From Desulfonema limicola (lineage in GTDB: Bacteria > Desulfobacterota > Desulfobacteria > Desulfobacterales > DYRC01): a stretch of 18,026 nucleotides of DNA. Shown piece after piece: positions 14,499 to 18,026 of this stretch. The stretch lies in contig DYRC01000047.1 of NCBI GenBank assembly GCA_020718925.1, forward strand, positions 1 through 18,026, read 5' to 3'. The notes under the pieces are model-generated. The model was given only the letters and a program-made list of their open reading frames with translations, was not told where the DNA came from and did no database searches. Each line of letters begins with the position of its first letter. Position 1 is the stretch's first letter. Both the position numbers and the translations under genes were made by a program.

Positions 14499-14763
14499 CA
14501 AATACTTCTGGGATGGAAAAGAGGGATTTTCCGGTGAATTCAGGCTGCGCCGGATAATCGAATATGCGTCTTTTTCTGATCTGATTAAATATCCGTTTGA
14601 TGAAGTAAAGAAATATATAAATCGGTTGAATCCTGATAGGTTATGGACAGGCGAGGAACGCAAAAGATTTATCCGCCTGCTTTTGCCGTATATTGAAAAG
14701 TCTGAAAGCTGGGAAGAGGCGGTGTTTGCGATGGTTGATAGGGCTGGGCAAGATTCTGTTTGA
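14482..14763 (+). CDS. Small hypothetical protein, possible partner of the nucleotidyltransferase
   Basis: This 93-aa protein is not a recognised named family. It starts with FDKYFWDGKEGF, then a helical-looking region (RRIIEYASFSDLIKYPFDEV, about 23-42), and ends in an amphipathic part with RKRFIRLLLPYIEKS and SWEEAVF. Aromatic FWD starts followed by IIE segments are seen in small partner proteins of AbiEii-type genes, so an antitoxin or regulatory role is plausible but inferred. The start lies inside the preceding gene (17-base overlap) without a good ribosome-binding site, which points to translational coupling. The next gene, csm2, starts 45 bases on. Its position makes it the second half of a two-gene unit inserted between cas10 and csm2. 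Confidence 0.7.
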   Translation: MQNAFDKYFWDGKEGFSGEFRLRRIIEYASFSDLIKYPFDEVKKYINRLNPDRLWTGEERKRFIRLLLPYIEKSESWEEAVFAMVDRAGQDSV

Positions 14764-14808
14764 TGAGAGCAATCAATTTGAACCGTTAAAGCAAATGAAG
14801 GAGGAAGT

Positions 14809-15210
14809 ATGGGGGAAGCTTACTATCGAGATAAGAATGGCAATATTAAAGTTGAGATTTTAGATAAAGAGGCTTTAAGTATTGCTGAGAAATTTTTAAA
14901 ACCTAATAGAGACGAGGGGAAACCCCTTACCTCTGCTCAACTGAGACGTTTTTTTGGCGAATTTAGGCAGCTAGAAAAAAAGGTGAAAAAAGAGGACAAC
15001 TTTGATAAAATAAAACCTTTGGTCAAAATGGTCAAGTCAAAGGCGAGTTATGCTGCTAACCCCAGAAATCAAAAAATTCCTGATACATTTAAAAAATTTT
15101 TGATTGATAATGTTGATCAAATCAATTTTAAACAGGATTTTGAGGATTTTATGCTTCATTTTGAGGCTGTTGTCGGATTTTGCTATGGCTTGGGTATGAA
15201 AAATGATTAA
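14809..15210 (+). CDS. csm2: Type III-A CRISPR small subunit Csm2
   Basis: Csm2 is the small helical subunit that lines the Csm ribonucleoprotein and contacts target RNA. The 133-aa product is Lys-rich and matches the family in LTSAQLRRFFGEFRQLEKKV (about 40-59), KPLVKMVKSKASYAANP and the C-terminal FEAVVGFCYGLG; its length is normal. Before these is a ~35-residue N-terminal stretch that may be strand-forming. A strong GGAGGA site lies four or five bases before the ATG. Base composition is more AT-rich than the flanking csm3 and csm4. It is followed by csm3 after 12 bases, in the standard order, and it separates the inserted nucleotidyltransferase pair from the rest of csm. Confidence 0.92.
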   Translation: MGEAYYRDKNGNIKVEILDKEALSIAEKFLKPNRDEGKPLTSAQLRRFFGEFRQLEKKVKKEDNFDKIKPLVKMVKSKASYAANPRNQKIPDTFKKFLIDNVDQINFKQDFEDFMLHFEAVVGFCYGLGMKND

Positions 15211-15222
15211 GGAGGTGTCTGA

Positions 15223-15894
15223 ATGAGGTTGCAACAAGTTATATCTATCAAAGGACAGATAAGGATTATCACAGGGCTGCATATCGGTGCTTCCAATGCC
15301 ACAATTGAAATCGGCGGCTTAGACAATCCGGTTATCAAAGACCCTTTGCCTGAAAGTAATGCACCATATATTCCAGGCTCATCCCTGAAAGGAAAGATGC
15401 GATCTCTGATTGAACTCAAGGAAGGAAGAATCGGAGACAACGGCAAGCCCTGTGATTGCGGAAAAAAGGAATGTCCTGTCTGCGCGGTTTTCGGGACATC
15501 TGCCAATAAACGCCCGGATAATCTGGGACCGACCCGTATCGTAGTCAGAGACGCTCTTTTATCTGAAGCATGGAGCAAACGTTTCAAGGAAGGCGATCTT
15601 CCGATGGAAATAAAATATGAAAATGCAATTAACAGGATCAACGGCGTTGCGAATCCCCGTCCATTGGAGCGTGTTCCGGCAAGCGTTGAATTTGATTTCA
15701 ACATTGCGTTCAAAGTGTTTGAAAACGATCCGCCTTCATATTTTGAAACGCTGAAAAAAGCTATGCGCCTTTTGGAATTTGATGCTTTGGGCGGTTCCGG
15801 TTCACGGGGATGCGGGCAAATCAAGTTTGTGAATGTAAAGATTGATGGTGAGTTACAGCCTGAGAATTTTCTTGAATCTGTAAAACTTGATTAA
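15223..15894 (+). CDS. csm3: Type III-A CRISPR RAMP subunit Csm3
   Basis: Csm3 forms the repeated backbone of the Csm complex and cuts target RNA at six-base intervals. The 223-aa protein shows a RAMP ferredoxin-like fold: SIKGQIRIITGLHIGA near the start, the DNPVIKDP motif containing Asp34 (the expected RNase residue), PYIPGSSLKGK (48-58) and a glycine-rich GGSGSRGCGQIKF loop (190-202). Four cysteines at 77, 79, 84 and 87 form a probable zinc-binding insert. The presence of Asp34 suggests that RNA cleavage is intact. The ATG has GGAGG seven bases upstream. Length and order (csm2-csm3-csm4) fit type III-A. Identification is secure. Confidence 0.96.
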   Translation: MRLQQVISIKGQIRIITGLHIGASNATIEIGGLDNPVIKDPLPESNAPYIPGSSLKGKMRSLIELKEGRIGDNGKPCDCGKKECPVCAVFGTSANKRPDNLGPTRIVVRDALLSEAWSKRFKEGDLPMEIKYENAINRINGVANPRPLERVPASVEFDFNIAFKVFENDPPSYFETLKKAMRLLEFDALGGSGSRGCGQIKFVNVKIDGELQPENFLESVKLD

Positions 15895-15907
15895 ATGGAG
15901 GTTTCTC

Positions 15908-16930
15908 ATGCTGTATCGCTACAAAATCACGCCGAAATCTCCATTGATGACGCTCCTGATGTCGGATACGCTTTTCGGGCATTTCTGTTGGGCAATCCGA
16001 TATACAGAGGGTGAAAATTATCTTTGTGATTTTCTGAGATTGTATGATGATGGAAAGTCTGCGCCAGTACTGTTTTCTTCGGCGTTTATTTCATGTTGTC
16101 TGCCGCGTCCGGCTTTGCCTTCTCCACCAAGAGAAAAGATCAGAGATTTTATACGAACTCATTTTTATGATGAGTTTGAGGGATTGAAAACAATCAAAAA
16201 ATGGAATAAGCAACGGTTTGTTACTCTGGATCAGTGGAGCAAACTCAAAGATGATTATTCTGTCATAAAGTTATACGAATATTTTGCAGCCGAAAAAGAA
16301 GAACCGAAGAAAACTGAAATGAAAGAAGTTGTGGCTGCAAATACGATCAATCGGCTCACCGGAACTGTGCCTGAAGAGGGCGGCGGCGGTTTGTTTCAGA
16401 GAGAAACCATCTGGTATTACAAGGATATTTGTCTTGATCTGTATGTTGAAATCAATGCGCCTGAAATTGATTCAATTGATTCAAAGGTGAACTGGTTTTT
16501 AACCGAATATCTGCCGCAGAACGGCTTCGGAGCAGATAAATCTGTGGGCATGGGGCATCTTTCCATTGTGCAGGATGAAAGCTTTGTTGAAAAAGATTAC
16601 AGCGTTCAAAATCCCAATGCCCGAATATCGCTTTCTCTGGCTGCTTTTTCAGGAATGGAAAAATATCGTGCGTCTTATCACCTGACTACCAAATTCGGCA
16701 AACTCGGCGGAGATTATGCGTTTTCAAGTCCTACTGGCGGCAATCCCAGACCGTTTAAAAAACCGATTCTGATGTATGAACCCGGTGCTGTTTTTTTATG
16801 TTCTGAAAGCCTTAGCAACAAGCCGCTTCTTGCTGATGTTCACTCCGATCAGCAAATCCGTCATTGCGGAATCCCGATAACTTTACCCTTCAGACTGAAT
16901 GAGGAATCTTATGCAACTGCCGCAGCTTAA
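15908..16930 (+). CDS. csm4: Type III-A CRISPR RAMP subunit Csm4
   Basis: Csm4 caps the 5' end of the crRNA and binds Cas10. The 340-aa product contains the typical SDTLFGHFCWAI near residues 19-30, LPRPALPSPP, the INRLTGTV segment and the glycine-rich GFGADKSVGMG motif at 206-216. The ATG at 15908 follows GGAGG with six-base spacing, while an in-frame TTG seven codons earlier overlaps csm3 and has no such site. The 3' end overlaps the start of csm5 by 20 bases. Length is in the usual range for the family. Identification is secure. Confidence 0.95.
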   Translation: MLYRYKITPKSPLMTLLMSDTLFGHFCWAIRYTEGENYLCDFLRLYDDGKSAPVLFSSAFISCCLPRPALPSPPREKIRDFIRTHFYDEFEGLKTIKKWNKQRFVTLDQWSKLKDDYSVIKLYEYFAAEKEEPKKTEMKEVVAANTINRLTGTVPEEGGGGLFQRETIWYYKDICLDLYVEINAPEIDSIDSKVNWFLTEYLPQNGFGADKSVGMGHLSIVQDESFVEKDYSVQNPNARISLSLAAFSGMEKYRASYHLTTKFGKLGGDYAFSSPTGGNPRPFKKPILMYEPGAVFLCSESLSNKPLLADVHSDQQIRHCGIPITLPFRLNEESYATAAA

Positions 16931-18026
16931 ATCATACAATGTCAAACTGCATATTCTGTCGCCGATTCATGTCGGAACGGGACAGGAACTTGACCCTTTT
17001 TCTTATGTTATTCGGAACAATACGCTGTATCTGATTGATCTGATTCAATGGATGGAAAGCTATCCGAAAAAAGATGAACTGCACAAAATGATGGATTCGG
17101 ATAACTTTGCGGTGATGCGCTCTTATATTGCCGATAACTTTAATCTTGAAAATGCGGTGCAGTGCAAAATTCCGGTTGACAGTTCTGATCTGTTAAAAAC
17201 GTATCAACATGCGATTCAGAAAAAAGATTCAAGAAATCAGGTTCTTGTCAGCCCGATGATGCGAAATGACATCACGATGGAAGCTTATATTCCGGGAAGT
17301 TCGATTAAAGGCGCAATCCGAACCGCTCTTGCCAATCAATTTGTCAAAGAAGCTGGCGTCAGAAAGGAAAATGCTTTTAAAGACAGAAAAACCGGCGAGG
17401 CGGATTATAATGAAAAAATTTTTGGCAATATAAGAAATGATCCTATGCGCTGGCTGAAAATTTCTGATGTTTCCATGGGAAAAGACAATACGGTGATTGT
17501 CGAACCTGAAGAATATTCACCAAAACCGGATAAAACGCTTACGCCCAAAGGTTATGCCGAAGTAACATCATCTCTGAGCTATGCCCGAAAACCACTTGTT
17601 TATCCGCTTCATGTTTCAATGGCAGAATTTGAACTTTACGGCAAAAAAGTTGATTTGCCATTTTTAATCAATGCCTTGTATGACTTTTATGTTTCTAAAT
17701 ATGAGCAGGAATATGCAAAATTTTACAATTCCAAAAAGGCTGAAGCGATTCAACGCAGTATTGTTTTGATGAATCAGGCAGTTGCAGGATTGAAAAGCAA
17801 TGAAACCCTGATTCGTATCGGTCATTATTCGCATGTGGAATGCGTTACCTTAGACGAGGTTCGCAATCCCAAAACTCGGAAGGGAAAAGACGGAAGATTC
17901 TTACCTTATGGACAAACCCGAACTCTTGCCAATGGGCTTTATCCCTTCGGATGGGCAAAGCTTGAGTTCTGCGATCTGTCTTCGGAAGAAAGACCTGAGA
18001 AAAAATGGAATTTTCCGATAACTGCG
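16911..18026 (+). CDS. csm5: Type III-A CRISPR RAMP subunit Csm5, 3' end beyond window
   Basis: Csm5 lies at the 3' side of the crRNA and helps its maturation by recruiting host nucleases. The 372 codons visible are open to the right edge without a stop. Family signs are ILSPIHVGTG (15-24), a YLIDLIQWM stretch, IPGSSIKGAIRTAL (127-140), and near the end PYGQTRTLANG and PFGWAKLE, which mark the usual C-terminal region. At 372 residues the protein is nearly full length, so probably only a few residues lie outside. The ATG has GAGG six bases upstream and overlaps csm4 by 20 bases. Any cas6, csm6 or CRISPR array would be further right. Confidence 0.93.
   Translation, partial: MQLPQLKSYNVKLHILSPIHVGTGQELDPFSYVIRNNTLYLIDLIQWMESYPKKDELHKMMDSDNFAVMRSYIADNFNLENAVQCKIPVDSSDLLKTYQHAIQKKDSRNQVLVSPMMRNDITMEAYIPGSSIKGAIRTALANQFVKEAGVRKENAFKDRKTGEADYNEKIFGNIRNDPMRWLKISDVSMGKDNTVIVEPEEYSPKPDKTLTPKGYAEVTSSLSYARKPLVYPLHVSMAEFELYGKKVDLPFLINALYDFYVSKYEQEYAKFYNSKKAEAIQRSIVLMNQAVAGLKSNETLIRIGHYSHVECVTLDEVRNPKTRKGKDGRFLPYGQTRTLANGLYPFGWAKLEFCDLSSEERPEKKWNFPITA

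Noticed and set aside
15207..15824. 205-codon minus-strand frame opposite csm3
   Set aside because: Csm3 on the plus strand is unmistakable; the reverse frame has no family motifs, no ribosome-binding site and is a by-product of its codon use.
11510..18026. Type III-B (Cmr) assignment
   Set aside because: The order cas10-csm2-csm3-csm4-csm5, the Csm2 signature and the Csm4 GFGADKSVGMG motif fit III-A; no Cmr1, Cmr4 or Cmr6 is seen.

Overview
The window looks like a chromosomal segment of an anaerobic, moderately AT-rich bacterium. The metabolic genes point to Desulfobacterota (sulfate-reducer-like) or a related anaerobe: a rubrerythrin, a 2-oxoacid:ferredoxin oxidoreductase alpha subunit, a UbiA/MqnP-like prenyltransferase and a BadF/HgdC-type dehydratase activase. 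This taxonomic placement is an inference from gene content. No rRNA or tRNA marker is present.

Layout. (1) 1-2310, minus strand: the conserved rpsB-tsf-pyrH cluster, with pyrH cut by the left edge, a plausible extended -10 promoter and a structured leader. (2) 2303-3231, minus strand: rubrerythrin, a tiny secreted acidic Pro/Glu-rich protein and a Rho-independent terminator. (3) 3245-7632, plus strand: a divergently expressed run of five tightly packed genes. These are a membrane protein with a duplicated module, an oxidoreductase alpha subunit (korA-like), a UbiA-family prenyltransferase, the tRNA methyltransferase TrmL and an acyl-CoA dehydratase activase. (4) 7652-11294, minus strand: four genes transcribed towards the previous block. 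These are an SPFH protein with two C-terminal zinc ribbons, a zinc-ribbon partner, a DUF457-type membrane protein and a LEA14-like lipoprotein. (5) 11420-18026, plus strand: a type III-A CRISPR-Cas (Csm) operon, cas10/csm1 - nucleotidyltransferase (AbiEii-like) - 93-aa small gene - csm2 - csm3 - csm4 - csm5, with csm5 running off the right edge.

The most interesting part is block 5. Cas10 has an intact GGDD cyclase motif, but its N-terminal HD nuclease domain looks shrunken and lacks the usual Gly-Lys after His-Asp. Csm3 keeps the Asp expected for target RNA cutting. This suggests a complex that cuts RNA and makes cyclic oligoadenylate but has weak or no HD DNase activity. Between cas10 and csm2, in the same operon and with one-base or overlapping junctions, sit an AbiEii-family nucleotidyltransferase and a small partner gene. 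This is a toxin-antitoxin-like pair embedded in the interference operon, and a candidate accessory module. No CRISPR array, cas6, cas1/cas2 or CARF effector is visible in the window, so they would have to lie to the right or elsewhere.
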